Shown here one piece after another: positions 22,837-33,179 of a DNA stretch of 46,276 bases. The DNA lies in assembly GCA_029238785.1 (NCBI GenBank), contig JAQWFN010000113.1:1-46276 (forward strand), given 5' to 3'. How positions within the stretch are numbered: the first letter of the stretch is position 1; the number at the start of each line of letters is the position of its first letter. The translations under genes were made by a program, and so were the position numbers. Source of the DNA: Flavobacteriales bacterium (lineage in GTDB: Bacteria; Bacteroidota; Bacteroidia; Flavobacteriales_D; Sanyastnellaceae). The notes under the pieces are model-generated. The model did not search any database, was not told the origin of the DNA, and saw only the letters and a program-made list of their open reading frames with translations.

Positions 22837-25563
22837 TTATGCGTTCACCTTAGCGAAGGAGAACAATTGATTCATCAAAACTTTTTGTCTTTGTTCGTGG
22901 ATTTTTGGCGAACCTGCCGCCGGGCTTCCACTTGATGGTCTTGCGATTACATCAGGGTTTACCGTTCTGAACTTGCGGAGAATGTAGCTCCAAGCGCCCA
23001 TGTTTTCGGGCTCTTCTTGCATCCAGATTACTTTGCAATCCTTGCTGTATTGAGCGAGTACTTTTTCCACTTCTTTTTCTGGGAAAGGATAAATCTGCTC
23101 CAAGCGAATGATGGCAAGGTTCTCTCCACTTTGTGTACGCTCTTTTTCTTCGAGGATGTCGTAGTAAACTTTTCCTGTACAGAAAACGATGGTATCAACG
23201 TCTTTTTTATTCACCAAGCTGTCGTCCATCACTGTTTGGAATCCACCTTTGCTCATTTCTTCTAAAGTAGAAACGGCTTTAGGATAGCGAAGCAATTTTT
23301 TCGGACTGAATACGATCAATGGTTTTCTGAATGAGCGCTTTACTTGCTCTCTCAGTAAGTGGAAGTAATTTGCCGGAGTAGTAACGTTCACCACGCGCAT
23401 GTTGTCTTCAGCGCAGAGTTGAAGGAAACGTTCCATTCTTCCACTTGAGTGTTCAGAGCCCATGCCTTCATAGCCGTGAGGAAGCAGCATTACTAAACCA
23501 TTTTGCGTTCTCCACTTGTCTTCTGCAGCGCTAATGAATTGATCGATGATGATTTGAGCTCCATTGTTGAAATCGCCAAATTGCGCTTCCCAAATCGTGA
23601 GTCCTTGCGGAGTTCCAAAAGCGTAACCATAATCAAAACCGAGTACACCATATTCAGAAAGAAGCGAGTTGTAAATCGACAATTTCGCTTGTTTTTCATT
23701 GAGGTGGTTGAGCGGGATGATTTCCTCTTCATCGTCTTCTGTTTTAACAACAGCGTGGCGGTGTGAGAAGGTACCTCTTTCAACGTCTTGGCCTGAAATG
23801 CGCACTGGGTGACCTTCATTCAACAAGGTGGCGTAGGCCAGCATTTCGCCCATTGCCCAATCAAGTTGATCTTGATCGATCATATTGATGCGGTCTTTCA
23901 GGAGCTTCTCGATTTTCCTGAAGAATTTTTTTCCTTCGGGAAGGGTACTCATTTTAACACCAAGTTCTTTGAGTGTTTTAACTGGAATACCTGTTTTAAT
24001 TACCTTTTCAAGGTCTTTTTTATCAGCAGGTGGATAGCCTTTCCAGGTTTCTTCCAGGAAATGCTTCACGTAAGCCTTTGAAATCTTTTTAGACGCCGCA
24101 AAGTGCTTTTCTAACTCGGTTTCAAGGTCTTGTTGGATTTTCTCGCCGTAAGCTGCGTCCACCACGTTTTCTTCAATCAATTGATTCAGGTAGATGGCTC
24201 TAGGCGTTTCGTGTTTAGCAATGGCTTTGTACAATTTAGGCTGGGTGAACTTAGGTTCATCACCTTCATTGTGTCCGTATTTTCTGTAGCCAAGAAGGTC
24301 AATAAACACATCGCGATTAAATTCTTGACGGTATTCTAGGGCAATTTTAATGGTTTGAATCACTGCTTCAACATCGTCTGCATTCACGTGGAATACAGGT
24401 GAAAGCGTGGTTTTAGCCACATCAGTACAGTAGGTTGAAGAACGACCATCAAGGTAGTTGGTGGTAAAACCAACTTGGTTGTTAGCAACGATGTGCATGG
24501 TTCCACCGGCTCTATAGCCATCAAGCTGAGCCATTTGAATGATTTCATAGACCACACCTTGACCGGCAATTGCGGCATCTCCGTGTATGAGGATGGGAAC
24601 AATCGCTTTTTCATCACCCAAATAATGATCAATTTTCGCTCTACAAAGTCCGAGAGCTACAGGATCAACCGCTTCGAGGTGCGAAGGGTTAGGCATCAAT
24701 GTGAGGTGAACTTCTTTACCGCTATCGGCAATTACGTCTGTAGAGTAACCGAGGTGGTATTTCACATCACCATCAAAAACCCCATCATCATCATAATCTT
24801 TACCTTCAAATTCAGCGAAGATTTCTTTGTAGGGTTTACCGAAGATGTGCGCCAAGGTGTTCAATCGGCCACGGTGAGCCATGCCCACAATGTATTCCTT
24901 AGCGCCCATGTTAGAACCGCTTTCAACAATGGCATCAATGGATGCGATTAAGCTTTCTAAGCCTTCTACAGAAAAGCGTTTTTGACCTACAAATTTCTTC
25001 TGCACAAATTGTTCGAAGATGGTAGCTTGGTTGAGTTTTTTGAGGATGTGTTTTTTCTCTTCTGCGGAGAAGGTTGGGCGGTTTTTAACCTCAATTTTGT
25101 TACGAATCCAAGCCAAACGCTCGGGATCGCGGAGGTACATGTATTCCACCCCAATAGAACCGCAATAGGTTTCTTCGAGGTGATCGATAATGTCTTTTAG
25201 GCTTGCCGGACCGATTCCAATTTCTTCACCTGCTTGAAATACCGTTTGCAGGTCGGCCTCGTTCAAGTCGAAGTTGGCCAATTCAAGATTGGGGGTGTAG
25301 GTTCTTCTAGCTCGAACGGGATTTGTTTTTGTGAAAAGGTGTCCGCGAGTTCTGTAAGCCGTGATTAGGTTCAGTACACGAAACTCTTTCGGCATGTTTT
25401 CAGGCGTCAAAGCCTCGTCGTCGTAGTTGGTTCTAGCGAACTCAAATCCTTCAAAAAAAGTTCTCCACCCGGTTTCAACCGATTCGGGATCTTGTTTATA
25501 CTGTTTGTACAGTTGATCAATAGCGTTTACATCACCATTGCTTAAATAGGAATATTTGTCCAT
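22837..25563 (-). CDS. sucA: 2-oxoglutarate dehydrogenase E1 component
   Basis: 908 residues. A thiamine-diphosphate enzyme that decarboxylates 2-oxoglutarate. The N-terminus [26 protein letters not shown] is the E2-binding segment. [50 protein letters not shown] and [14 protein letters not shown] are the ThDP-site hallmarks, and [15 protein letters not shown] with [21 protein letters not shown] marks the transketolase-like C-terminal half (read here in separate pieces). Length and domain order are standard for the OdhL/SucA family. Its start lies 37 bases after the preceding small gene in the same direction. Confidence 0.97.
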   Translation of the reverse strand: MDKYSYLSNGDVNAIDQLYKQYKQDPESVETGWRTFFEGFEFARTNYDDEALTPENMPKEFRVLNLITAYRTRGHLFTKTNPVRARRTYTPNLELANFDLNEADLQTVFQAGEEIGIGPASLKDIIDHLEETYCGSIGVEYMYLRDPERLAWIRNKIEVKNRPTFSAEEKKHILKKLNQATIFEQFVQKKFVGQKRFSVEGLESLIASIDAIVESGSNMGAKEYIVGMAHRGRLNTLAHIFGKPYKEIFAEFEGKDYDDDGVFDGDVKYHLGYSTDVIADSGKEVHLTLMPNPSHLEAVDPVALGLCRAKIDHYLGDEKAIVPILIHGDAAIAGQGVVYEIIQMAQLDGYRAGGTMHIVANNQVGFTTNYLDGRSSTYCTDVAKTTLSPVFHVNADDVEAVIQTIKIALEYRQEFNRDVFIDLLGYRKYGHNEGDEPKFTQPKLYKAIAKHETPRAIYLNQLIEENVVDAAYGEKIQQDLETELEKHFAASKKISKAYVKHFLEETWKGYPPADKKDLEKVIKTGIPVKTLKELGVKMSTLPEGKKFFRKIEKLLKDRINMIDQDQLDWAMGEMLAYATLLNEGHPVRISGQDVERGTFSHRHAVVKTEDDEEEIIPLNHLNEKQAKLSIYNSLLSEYGVLGFDYGYAFGTPQGLTIWEAQFGDFNNGAQIIIDQFISAAEDKWRTQNGLVMLLPHGYEGMGSEHSSGRMERFLQLCAEDNMRVVNVTTPANYFHLLREQVKRSFRKPLIVFSPKKLLRYPKAVSTLEEMSKGGFQTVMDDSLVNKKDVDTIVFCTGKVYYDILEEKERTQSGENLAIIRLEQIYPFPEKEVEKVLAQYSKDCKVIWMQEEPENMGAWSYILRKFRTVNPDVIARPSSGSPAAGSPKIHEQRQKVLMNQLFSFAKVNA

Positions 25564-25600
25564 CAGAGGATGCGTCTTACGGGTAAGCGTTTATACAAAG

Positions 25601-25987
25601 TTAAGAACTATACGATGAACTACCATCGATTGTTCTTTTTTGTGACCATGTTTCTCTTAGTGCTATTTTTTGTGCTTCGCGAAGCAAAATGAGCTCGGCT
25701 ATTTCTCTTGATACATCTCCAGTGTTTTCGGGCTTTAAGATTACATCAAAGCGCTCTTGGGGGATGTCAATTCTATAACACCAGCGAAGCAATTTATTCA
25801 TGTTTTTTTCAAGTAGGACATCAACTACATTTTTCACTGCAATGAGCAGGGCTGAAAGGGCATTTTCTTCACGGGCGAGACTTGCTTCGAAAACCTCCTC
25901 TCCAAAGTCTTTATTCAACTGAGCAATGACTTTTTCAAAGGGGGCTGCGTTTGGCCATTGTTTTAGTAAGTGATCTTCTTCCACCAT
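25601..25987 (-). CDS. Small conserved-looking protein of unknown function
   Basis: 128 residues, ATG at 25987, six bases after the polyprenyl synthase stop, so it belongs to the same transcript. Sequence: acidic and helical, with the core LLIAVKNVVDVLLEKNMNKL, RWCYRIDIPQERF, and ISR/EIAELILLREAQKI near the end. No signal peptide or membrane helix. The pattern of a short soluble all-helical protein with one aromatic turn (LLRWCYRIDIPQERF) is familiar from small hypothetical proteins of Bacteroidota, but I do not recognise a named family. Position next to ispA-like and sucA genes gives no clear function. Confidence 0.7.
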   Translation of the reverse strand: MVEEDHLLKQWPNAAPFEKVIAQLNKDFGEEVFEASLAREENALSALLIAVKNVVDVLLEKNMNKLLRWCYRIDIPQERFDVILKPENTGDVSREIAELILLREAQKIALRETWSQKRTIDGSSSYSS

Positions 25988-25993
25988 AAGGGA

Positions 25994-26998
25994 TTAGTTT
26001 TCACGCACCATTAAAGATCTGGCGAAGGCGCTGAAAAATTGCTGTGCTTCGTCTTTAAGATTTGCTCGATTGAGGTGAGTCATGGCGTCTTGATAATAGC
26101 TTTCCATGGTGTTTTGGATTTCGCTATCGACTTCAAGTTTGGCAAAAAGTGCTTTAAAGAAGCTTACTTTCTCTTCTCCTTTATTTCGTTCGCCAATCCA
26201 GGTGTCAACCGTTTTTAGGTCGGCTTCACTGGCCTTTTCCATACAACGAATCCAGAGATAGGTTTTTTTGTCTGAGATGATGTCGCCTCCAACTTGTTTT
26301 CCAAATTTTTCTGGATCACCAAAAGCATCTAGGAAGTCGTCTTGCAATTGAAATGCAATGCCCATGCTTTCTCCAAAACGATAAAGGTGCTGTGCTTCGT
26401 CTTCCTTTGCCCCGCCTATAAGTGCACCCATTTTTAATGCCGCAGCGAGCAGTACAGAAGTTTTAAGTCGGATCATTTCGATGTACTCTGGGAGTTCAAC
26501 TTGACTTCGTTGTTCAAAGTCCATGTCGAGCTGTTGTCCTTCGCAAACCTCAAGTGCTGTTTGATTGAAGATGGGTAAGAGTTTTGGCAGGACTTCGGCT
26601 GAGCAGAGCGTGAGGCATTCATAGGCTTGAACCAGCATGGCATCGCCGCTGAGAATGGCGCTATTGGCATTCCATTTTTCGTGAACGGTGGTTTTTCCTC
26701 TTCTCAATGGCGCTTCATCCATGATGTCGTCGTGCATCAAGGTAAAGTTGTGAAATACTTCTACCGCCATGGCTGCGGGAATGGCGGCTTTCGACGAAGC
26801 CGAATAAGCATCGGCGGCGGCGAGTACCATCAACGGGCGCAGTCGTTTTCCTCCAAGCGACATCATGTAGGAAATCGGCTCGTACAAGGGGAAACGCTTT
26901 TGTTTCGACGAAAAATCGTTCAAAGCCGGCAAGAGCTCGTTTTCAAAAAGCGAGGCCAGTTTGGTTTTATAGTCCATTTTACTCGTGGCTGGGTTCAT
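25994..26998 (-). CDS. Polyprenyl synthetase (geranylgeranyl/farnesyl-type diphosphate synthase)
   Basis: 334 residues, the all-helical trans-prenyltransferase fold. GGKRLRPLMVLAAADA opens the substrate site, the first aspartate-rich motif is LMHDDIMDEAPLRRG, and the second is FQLQDDFLDAFGD. These bind the allylic diphosphate and Mg2+ for head-to-tail condensation with isopentenyl diphosphate. The chain length of the product cannot be read with certainty. The ATG overlaps the rmlA stop by one base. It supplies precursors for the UppS encoded at 10958 and for quinones or carotenoids. Confidence 0.92.
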   Translation of the reverse strand: MNPATSKMDYKTKLASLFENELLPALNDFSSKQKRFPLYEPISYMMSLGGKRLRPLMVLAAADAYSASSKAAIPAAMAVEVFHNFTLMHDDIMDEAPLRRGKTTVHEKWNANSAILSGDAMLVQAYECLTLCSAEVLPKLLPIFNQTALEVCEGQQLDMDFEQRSQVELPEYIEMIRLKTSVLLAAALKMGALIGGAKEDEAQHLYRFGESMGIAFQLQDDFLDAFGDPEKFGKQVGGDIISDKKTYLWIRCMEKASEADLKTVDTWIGERNKGEEKVSFFKALFAKLEVDSEIQNTMESYYQDAMTHLNRANLKDEAQQFFSAFARSLMVREN

Positions 26999-27867
26999 TA
27001 ATCTTTGTGCTTCAACTGGCTCATCAAATAAGCGCCATACCCTGAATTTAATAAGGGTTTTGCTAAAGCTTGGAGTTGTGCATCATCGATATAATTCATC
27101 CGCCAAGCCACTTCTTCAATACAGCCTATTTTTAATCCTTGACGGTCTTCAATTACCTGAACATACTGCCCTGCCTGCATTAATGAGGCGAAGGTGCCCG
27201 TATCTAACCACGCCGTGCCTCGGTTTAGTTTAGATACACTTAGTTTTCCCATTTTGAGGTAGTGCAAATTCACATCAGTGATTTCGTATTCTCCTCGGGC
27301 ACTGGGTTGAAGCGATTCAGCTATTGAAATGACGTCATTGTCATAGTAATACAATCCTGGAACCGCGTAGTTCGATTTGGGTGATTTTGGTTTTTCTTCA
27401 ATGGATAAGACTTGCTGGTTTTGGTCGAATTCAACTACGCCATATCGCTCTGGATCGCTTACGTGATAGGCGTAAACCATTGCTCCTTCCACATCGGTGT
27501 TTGCGCGAAGCAATTTGCCAAAGCCTTCACCATAAAAAATATTATCACCAAGAATTAAAGCTACTTTATCATTACCAATGAACTCTTTGCCAATAATAAA
27601 TGCCTGTGCCAAACCATTAGGTACAGCTTGTTCTGCATAGCTGAAGCTGCAGCCGAGTTGACTCCCATCGCCAAGAAGTTTTTGAAAACCTGGGAGATCG
27701 TGGGGTGTTGAGATGATAAGAATTTCGGTGATCCCACTAATCATAAGCGTGGAGAGCGGGTAGTAGATCATGGGTTTATCATAAACAGGCATTAACTGTT
27801 TACTCACGGCTCTAGTCAAAGGGTATAGTCTAGTGCCGCTACCACCGGCTAAAATAATTCCTTTCAT
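26998..27867 (-). CDS. rmlA: Glucose-1-phosphate thymidylyltransferase
   Basis: 289 residues, standard length of the RmlA/RfbA family. The N-terminus [18 protein letters not shown] is the nucleotide loop; [44 protein letters not shown] and GTAWLDTGT follow in order. It makes dTDP-glucose, the first step to dTDP-L-rhamnose and other deoxy sugars. No rmlB, rmlC or rmlD is present nearby; the neighbours are an MMPL transporter and a polyprenyl synthase, so this is an isolated copy. It is the second gene of the minus-strand run. Confidence 0.94.
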   Translation of the reverse strand: MKGIILAGGSGTRLYPLTRAVSKQLMPVYDKPMIYYPLSTLMISGITEILIISTPHDLPGFQKLLGDGSQLGCSFSYAEQAVPNGLAQAFIIGKEFIGNDKVALILGDNIFYGEGFGKLLRANTDVEGAMVYAYHVSDPERYGVVEFDQNQQVLSIEEKPKSPKSNYAVPGLYYYDNDVISIAESLQPSARGEYEITDVNLHYLKMGKLSVSKLNRGTAWLDTGTFASLMQAGQYVQVIEDRQGLKIGCIEEVAWRMNYIDDAQLQALAKPLLNSGYGAYLMSQLKHKD

Positions 27868-27876
27868 GGGGGTAAG

Positions 27877-30321
27877 TTATTCAAAGTCTGAATCTTTCTT
27901 CACCTGAAGCTCATCTAATTCGATGTCTTCTTCTTCATCAATAATCTCTAGGAAAGGTTCGCTAAATGCCTTTGTTGTGATCCAGCGTTCAAAACTCAAG
28001 AGGAGTGAGGGGAGTAAAACAAGGTTAGCGAACATGGCTACCAAAAGGGTAACACTCACCAAGACTCCAAGGGCTCTTGTTCCATCAAATTCTGAGGCTG
28101 CAAACATCGTAAAACCAAAGAAGAGAACAATGGAAGTGTACATCATGGAAACCCCAGTTTCTCGCACGGCGTTGAGCACCGATTCTTTGATGTTCCAAGC
28201 TTTTGCTTTCAGTTCTTGGCGGTATTTTGCTAGGAAGTGGATGGTGTCATCAACAGAAATTCCAAAAGCAATACTGAATACCAAAATGGTTGAAGGTTTA
28301 ATAGGAATACCAAAATACCCCATGATGGCAGCAGTGAAAATGAGCGGAATCAAATTTGGGAGCAAGGCAATGAGTACCATTCTCAATGAACGGAACAACA
28401 TGAACATCATCAAAGAAATGACGCAAATGGCCAGCGCCAGAGAAATGAGCAGGTTTTTCACCATGTATGAAGTTCCTTCAAGATAAACCACGCTTGTTCC
28501 CGTGAGGGTGACTTTGTACTTATCTTTTGGGAAAATGGAGTCGATTCTCGGGCGCAATTCGTTGAGCAGAGATTCCATTTCAATGGTACCAATATCTGCA
28601 ACTTGTGTACTCACCCTAGTGCTTCTTCTGGTGCTATCTATAAAGGTGTTCTCGGTACCTTGAGTGTCGTAGTCGCCTTGGATATATGGACCAATAAAGC
28701 TTTCCTCACTTCTAGTGATGAGGGTGTACTTGTCGGGGTTGCCATTGTAGAAGGCTTGTTTAGCAAACTTACTGGCATCAACAATTGAGAGCGACTTTGA
28801 AAATTGTGGGTATTCGCTGAGTAAGTTCTGCAAGCTTTCTAAGCGCTTCAAGTTGGCTCTTTTGGTGATTTGTCCGGCCTTTTCGGTTTCAATCAGAACT
28901 TCAAAAGGCATTACCCCGTTGTATTTTTCTTCGAACCAGCGGAGATCAGTAATGACCTTGTCTGACTGAGGTAAATCGTCTACCACGTTTCCTGTGGTTT
29001 GCATGAGGGTTATACCATAGATTCCGCCTACAAGAATAACACCTGTGATGATGTAAACTACTTTTCTGTGATGAGAAACGAGGTTCACTAATTTGTTTAC
29101 GACTAGGAAGAGCCATTTTCTATCGAGGTGACGAACGTGTTTTCTTTTTGGTGGAGGAAGGAAACTGAAAACGGTTGGAATGGTCAAGATTGAGATGAGG
29201 AAAACCGCAAAAATGTTCACTGCCGCAATCACCCCGAATTCTTTTAATAAGTTACTCTCAACGAAAATGAAAGTGGCGAAACCCAAAGCTGTTGTAGCAT
29301 TGGTGAGCAGGGTGGCATTTCCAATTTTAATGATCACTCTGCTGAGTGCCTTTGTTTTGTTGCCGTGCTTTTTGAATTCAGAATGGTACTTGTTGAGGAG
29401 GTAGATGCAATTGGGGACCCCAATAACGATCATTAGCGGAGGGATGAGTCCCATCAACACTGAAACCGGGTAATCAAAGAGGGCTATAAAACCTAAAGAC
29501 CATGTTACAGCGATGCCAACGACGGTCATACAAACCAGCATCACCCCGAAATTCCTGAAGAAAAGCAGTAAAAGTACGGCGGTAACTAGAGCGGCGAGAA
29601 GTACAAAAAGCTTCAATTCCCCCTTCACTTTGTTCATCATCGCAGTTCTGATGAAGGGGAGTCCGCTCACATAGGTTTTGATACCGGTTTCGTTTTCGAA
29701 ATCAGTTAAGTGTTCGAGGATGATTTCGACAGACGGACCGCGATCTTCTGAGTTAAAGAGTTCAGCATTCATGAAAATCATCATGATGCTTGAAGGATTG
29801 TCGTCTTGATAAAGGAGTCCTTTGTAGAAAGGAAGGTTTTTCATCTCCATTACCGCAGTGTCTACTTCTGCTTGACTCGTTGGTCGGCCAGAGAGCAATG
29901 ATTCGAATTCAAACTTTCGTTCTTCCTCGTTTTTAACCAGTTTGAAGCTGTGCGCGATGGAGAAAACACTGTCCACAGCTGATGCTTCAACAGTACTAAT
30001 AAGGTCGTTAGTGCTAGAGCTTACAGGAACCGTGACAGCCCTGAAAGTATTGGCTAAATCGTACCACTTTTGGAATTTTTCCAGTTCGTAGAGCGATTCA
30101 TCTTCAACACCAATAATAATCACATTGCCTCCTTCGCCGAAGGTGTCAACAAATCTTTGATACTCGATATAGGTGCTATCGTGCTTAGGCAAAAGGCCAG
30201 CAAACTTGTAACTCATGCGCACTTGAGCTCCTTTCCAAGCCATAAAACCAGTAACGGCCAACAAGATGATTAGGATAGGTACGCGCGAGCGTAATATGAA
30301 AGAAGCAATTTTAGTCCACAT
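27877..30321 (-). CDS. RND/MMPL-family transporter
   Basis: 814 residues with a duplicated design: one N-terminal helix (about 14-30), a large periplasmic loop, five helices with MVIGVPNCIYLLNKY-type RND motif (about 225-385), a second N-terminal-like helix near 415-435, a second periplasmic loop and five more helices (about 615-790) with FSIAFGISVDDTIHFLAKY. The Asp-Asp in ISVDDTIHF is the likely proton-relay site. This is the MMPL/HpnN-like branch, which exports lipids or hydrophobic molecules. An acidic tail (EEEDIELDELQ) follows. It heads the minus-strand run to sucB. The substrate is unknown. Confidence 0.9.
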   Translation of the reverse strand: MWTKIASFILRSRVPILIILLAVTGFMAWKGAQVRMSYKFAGLLPKHDSTYIEYQRFVDTFGEGGNVIIIGVEDESLYELEKFQKWYDLANTFRAVTVPVSSSTNDLISTVEASAVDSVFSIAHSFKLVKNEEERKFEFESLLSGRPTSQAEVDTAVMEMKNLPFYKGLLYQDDNPSSIMMIFMNAELFNSEDRGPSVEIILEHLTDFENETGIKTYVSGLPFIRTAMMNKVKGELKLFVLLAALVTAVLLLLFFRNFGVMLVCMTVVGIAVTWSLGFIALFDYPVSVLMGLIPPLMIVIGVPNCIYLLNKYHSEFKKHGNKTKALSRVIIKIGNATLLTNATTALGFATFIFVESNLLKEFGVIAAVNIFAVFLISILTIPTVFSFLPPPKRKHVRHLDRKWLFLVVNKLVNLVSHHRKVVYIITGVILVGGIYGITLMQTTGNVVDDLPQSDKVITDLRWFEEKYNGVMPFEVLIETEKAGQITKRANLKRLESLQNLLSEYPQFSKSLSIVDASKFAKQAFYNGNPDKYTLITRSEESFIGPYIQGDYDTQGTENTFIDSTRRSTRVSTQVADIGTIEMESLLNELRPRIDSIFPKDKYKVTLTGTSVVYLEGTSYMVKNLLISLALAICVISLMMFMLFRSLRMVLIALLPNLIPLIFTAAIMGYFGIPIKPSTILVFSIAFGISVDDTIHFLAKYRQELKAKAWNIKESVLNAVRETGVSMMYTSIVLFFGFTMFAASEFDGTRALGVLVSVTLLVAMFANLVLLPSLLLSFERWITTKAFSEPFLEIIDEEEDIELDELQVKKDSDFE

Positions 30322-30431
30322 GCAGGAACAAAAGGGTAAGTCGGGTTAAGCCGACGGATTTGGTCACAAAGAAACAAAATATACCTTGAGAAACGAAGCG
30401 CAAGTGTGGATGATTGCAAGTGTATTCTTGC

Positions 30432-30439
30432 TAACTTTG
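30432..30439 (+). promoter_or_regulatory. -7 box of lpdA
   Basis: TAACTTTG matches TAnnTTTG exactly, 22 bases before the lpdA ATG. The nearest TTG (30414-30416) is only 15 bases upstream, closer than the usual 19-21. Confidence 0.45.
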
Positions 30440-30461
30440 ACCCACAAAAGAAACAATTCCC

Positions 30462-31865
30462 ATGGAAAAATTTGATGTGGTCGTAATCGGTTCAGGCCCT
30501 GGTGGATATGTTGCCGCCATCCGATGTGCACAATTAGGTATGAAAACAGCGATAATTGAGCGCTATAAAACCTTAGGAGGAACATGCTTGAACGTTGGGT
30601 GTATCCCGTCGAAAGCGCTTTTGGATTCGTCTGAGCACTACCATCAGGCAAAGGAACAGTTCAGTGAGCACGGTATTTCTCTTGATAATTTGAAGGTAGA
30701 CATGCCGCAGATGATCAAAAGAAAAGGAGAAGTTGTGGCTCAAACAACTGCGGGAATTGACTTCTTGATGGCCAAAAACAAGATTGAGGTTTTTACAGGT
30801 CATGGTTCTTTTATCAATAAAAACGAGATCTCCATTAAGCATGATGATGGAAAGGAGACCAAAATTGCCGCTGAAAAAACCATCATTGCTACTGGTTCAA
30901 AGCCCTCAAGCTTGCCCTTTATTACAATAGATAAGAAACGCGTCATCACCTCAACTGAGGCTTTGGAATTGCAAAGTGTTCCTAAAAAGATGGTGGTTAT
31001 TGGTGGTGGGGTTATCGGACTAGAACTTGGTTCTGTTTATGCTCGCTTGGGTACGGAAGTTTCTGTTGTGGAGTATATGGACAGCATCATTCCAACCATG
31101 GATAAATCGATGGGTAAAGAGTTGATGCGTTCAATGAAAAAGATGGGTGTGAAATTCTTGCTGAGTCATAAAGTAAAGGCGGTTGAAGCAGGAGCTCGCT
31201 CGGTGACCGTGAAGGCCGATGATAAAAAAGGAGCTGAAGTGGTGTTGAAGGCCGATTACTGTTTGGTTTCTGTTGGTCGTCATGCATACACGGAGAATTT
31301 AGGTTTGGAAAACGTGGGTATTGGAACTGATGAGCGCGGAAGAATTGAGGTAAATGAGCATTTGCAAACAAGTGTTCCTGGGATTTACGCCATTGGTGAT
31401 GTGATTAAGGGCGCCATGCTGGCTCACAAAGCGGAAGAAGAAGGTGTATTTGTTGCTGAACACATGGCCGGACAAAAACCACACATCAATTACTTGTTGA
31501 TACCTGGAGTTGTTTACACCTGGCCGGAAGTGGCGAGTGTAGGTTATACCGAAGAGCAGTTGATTGAAAAAGGAACGGCATATAAGTCGGGATCCTTCCC
31601 TTTCAAAGCGAGCGGTAGAGCCCGTGCGAGTATGGATACTGACGGATTGGTTAAAGTATTGGCAGATAAAGAGACCGATGAGATTTTGGGTGTTCACATC
31701 TGCGGACCACGTGCTGCAGATATGATTGCTGAGGCCGTTGTAGCTATGGAGTTTAGAGCCAGCGCAGAAGACATCGCAAGAATGAGTCATGCTCACCCCA
31801 CCTTCACAGAGGCTTTGAAAGAAGCGGCATTGGCGGCAACAGATAACCGCGCATTGCACATTTAG
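30462..31865 (+). CDS. lpdA: Dihydrolipoyl dehydrogenase (E3)
   Basis: 467 residues. FAD motif VVIGSGPGGYVAAIRCAQLG (6-25), redox disulfide GGTCLNVGCIPSK, NAD site MVVIGGGVIGLELGSVYARLG, second FAD motif GIYAIGDVIKGAMLAHKAEEEG, and the C-terminal interface HAHPTFTEALKEAA with the catalytic His-Glu pair. It reoxidises dihydrolipoyl groups of 2-oxo acid dehydrogenases and the glycine cleavage system. The E1 and E2 genes for 2-oxoglutarate dehydrogenase lie on the opposite strand at 21554-25563, so this is the probable shared E3. hemH follows after 36 bases. Confidence 0.97.
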   Translation: MEKFDVVVIGSGPGGYVAAIRCAQLGMKTAIIERYKTLGGTCLNVGCIPSKALLDSSEHYHQAKEQFSEHGISLDNLKVDMPQMIKRKGEVVAQTTAGIDFLMAKNKIEVFTGHGSFINKNEISIKHDDGKETKIAAEKTIIATGSKPSSLPFITIDKKRVITSTEALELQSVPKKMVVIGGGVIGLELGSVYARLGTEVSVVEYMDSIIPTMDKSMGKELMRSMKKMGVKFLLSHKVKAVEAGARSVTVKADDKKGAEVVLKADYCLVSVGRHAYTENLGLENVGIGTDERGRIEVNEHLQTSVPGIYAIGDVIKGAMLAHKAEEEGVFVAEHMAGQKPHINYLLIPGVVYTWPEVASVGYTEEQLIEKGTAYKSGSFPFKASGRARASMDTDGLVKVLADKETDEILGVHICGPRAADMIAEAVVAMEFRASAEDIARMSHAHPTFTEALKEAALAATDNRALHI

Positions 31866-31901
31866 AGGGAACCATTTTAGGATACGTTTGTTGAAGTAGC
31901 T

Positions 31902-32918
31902 ATGAAGAAAAGAACTGGAGTTCTCATTTTGAATTTGGGAACACCCGATAATCCTAGCCCTAGAGCTGTTGGTCGGTATTTAAGAGAGTTTTTGGGCGAT
32001 GCCCGTGTGATTGATATTCCTTACATCGCCAGGAAGATATTGGTGAATGGGATTATTGCGCCAACCAGAAAGTACAAATCGAGTGCGGAGTATAAAAAGG
32101 TGTGGACTGAAAAAGGATCGCCTTTATTGCTTTATACCGAAGAACTTTTGGAGAAACTGAAAGCTCGTTTTGAGGGTGAAGAGGTGACTGTTGAAATGGC
32201 CATGCGTTACCAATCGCCAAGCATGGACGATGTTTTGGCTAAAATGGAAAAGGCCAATTACGACAAGTTGGTGATTTTACCCCTTTATCCTCAGTATGCT
32301 TCTGCAACAACCGGTTCTACCATTGAAAAGGCCATGGAGATCATTTCAAAGTGGTATGTGATTCCGGAGGTGAGCATGGTGAGCCAGTTCTACGACGACG
32401 AAAAATACATCAACACCCTTGCGGAGATTGCCAAACCGTTTGATTTTGACAGTTACGACCACATCTTGTTTAGCTATCATGGTTTGCCAGAACGACAAGT
32501 AGATAAGGTTTATGAAGACCGAAAGTGCTCTAACCACAGTTGTGAAACGGAAATCAACGAGGAGAACAAGTTTTGTTACAAGGCGACGTGTTATGCAACA
32601 ACCCGCCTCCTCGCCGGTAAATTGGGTATTCCCGAAGAACGTTACACCGTTTGTTTCCAGTCGAGGCTAGACAAAAAGTGGCTAAAGCCCTTTAGTGATG
32701 TGGTGATTGAAGAGATGGCCAAAGAAGGGAAGAAGAAGCTCTTGGTGTTTAGTCCGGCTTTTGTAGCCGATTGTTTGGAGACCATCGTGGAGATTGGCGA
32801 AGGCTATTTAGAAGAGTTTCAGGAGATGGGTGGTGAAACCTTGGATTTGGTGCCCAGTTTGAATGCGCATCCGATGTGGGTAGATACGGTAGAAGGATTG
32901 ATCAGAGCGCGTTTATAG
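31902..32918 (+). CDS. hemH: Ferrochelatase
   Basis: 338 residues. It inserts Fe2+ into protoporphyrin IX as the last step of the protoporphyrin-dependent heme pathway. TGVLILNLGTPDNP starts the fold; the catalytic His is in FSYHGLPERQ; LVFSPAFVADCLETIVEIGE is the second signature with the glutamate pair. A Cys-rich insert (KCSNHSC ... KFCYKATCY, about 210-228) matches the internal insert seen in Bacteroidota enzymes. Whether it holds an iron-sulfur cluster cannot be told from the sequence. It is downstream of lpdA on the same strand and supplies heme, for example, for the di-heme peroxidase. Confidence 0.95.
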   Translation: MKKRTGVLILNLGTPDNPSPRAVGRYLREFLGDARVIDIPYIARKILVNGIIAPTRKYKSSAEYKKVWTEKGSPLLLYTEELLEKLKARFEGEEVTVEMAMRYQSPSMDDVLAKMEKANYDKLVILPLYPQYASATTGSTIEKAMEIISKWYVIPEVSMVSQFYDDEKYINTLAEIAKPFDFDSYDHILFSYHGLPERQVDKVYEDRKCSNHSCETEINEENKFCYKATCYATTRLLAGKLGIPEERYTVCFQSRLDKKWLKPFSDVVIEEMAKEGKKKLLVFSPAFVADCLETIVEIGEGYLEEFQEMGGETLDLVPSLNAHPMWVDTVEGLIRARL

Positions 32919-32935
32919 CACTTCTATAAATCCGA

Positions 32936-33047
32936 AACGGCCACCCTTTGGCAGCCGTTCCGTTGATCATCTGAAATAACTCCGTTAGCTACGCCGCCGA
33001 TCGGCAGCGTTGAGAGTCGTCTTTCAATCGGCATATATCGTGCCGAT
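32936..33047. other. Intergenic region with three inverted repeats
   Basis: In the 261 bases between hemH and pabB are AACGGC/GCCGTT (32936-32941/32954-32959), the palindrome GCCGATCGGC (32996-33005), and ATCGGCA/TGCCGAT (33027-33033/33041-33047). None has a T-run, so none is a clear terminator. They may be a structured 3' end of hemH mRNA or protein-binding sites. No ORF. Confidence 0.4.
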
Positions 33048-33117
33048 GCATGCAAAAAGAGGGTAAATCGCTGTTTTATAATGACTTACAATAATCGAGA
33101 TACCCTAAATATATTTC

Positions 33118-33141
33118 ATTTTGGGATAAATTTCCCAAAAT
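33118..33141. repeat. Perfect inverted repeat upstream of pabB (operator candidate)
   Basis: ATTTTGGGA (33118-33126) and TCCCAAAAT (33133-33141) form a perfect 9-bp dyad with a six-base centre. The palindrome GGGATCCC (33142-33149) follows directly. The dyad ends about 40 bases before the pabB start, the position of a regulator site. Confidence 0.45.
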
Positions 33142-33179
33142 GGGATCCCGTTTCATTTCTGACCTTAAGTTAATCAATT

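Noticed and set aside
32936-32960. Hairpin after hemH as a rho-independent terminator
   Set aside because: Only a six-base outer stem and no T-run follows, so it is listed as a structure only.
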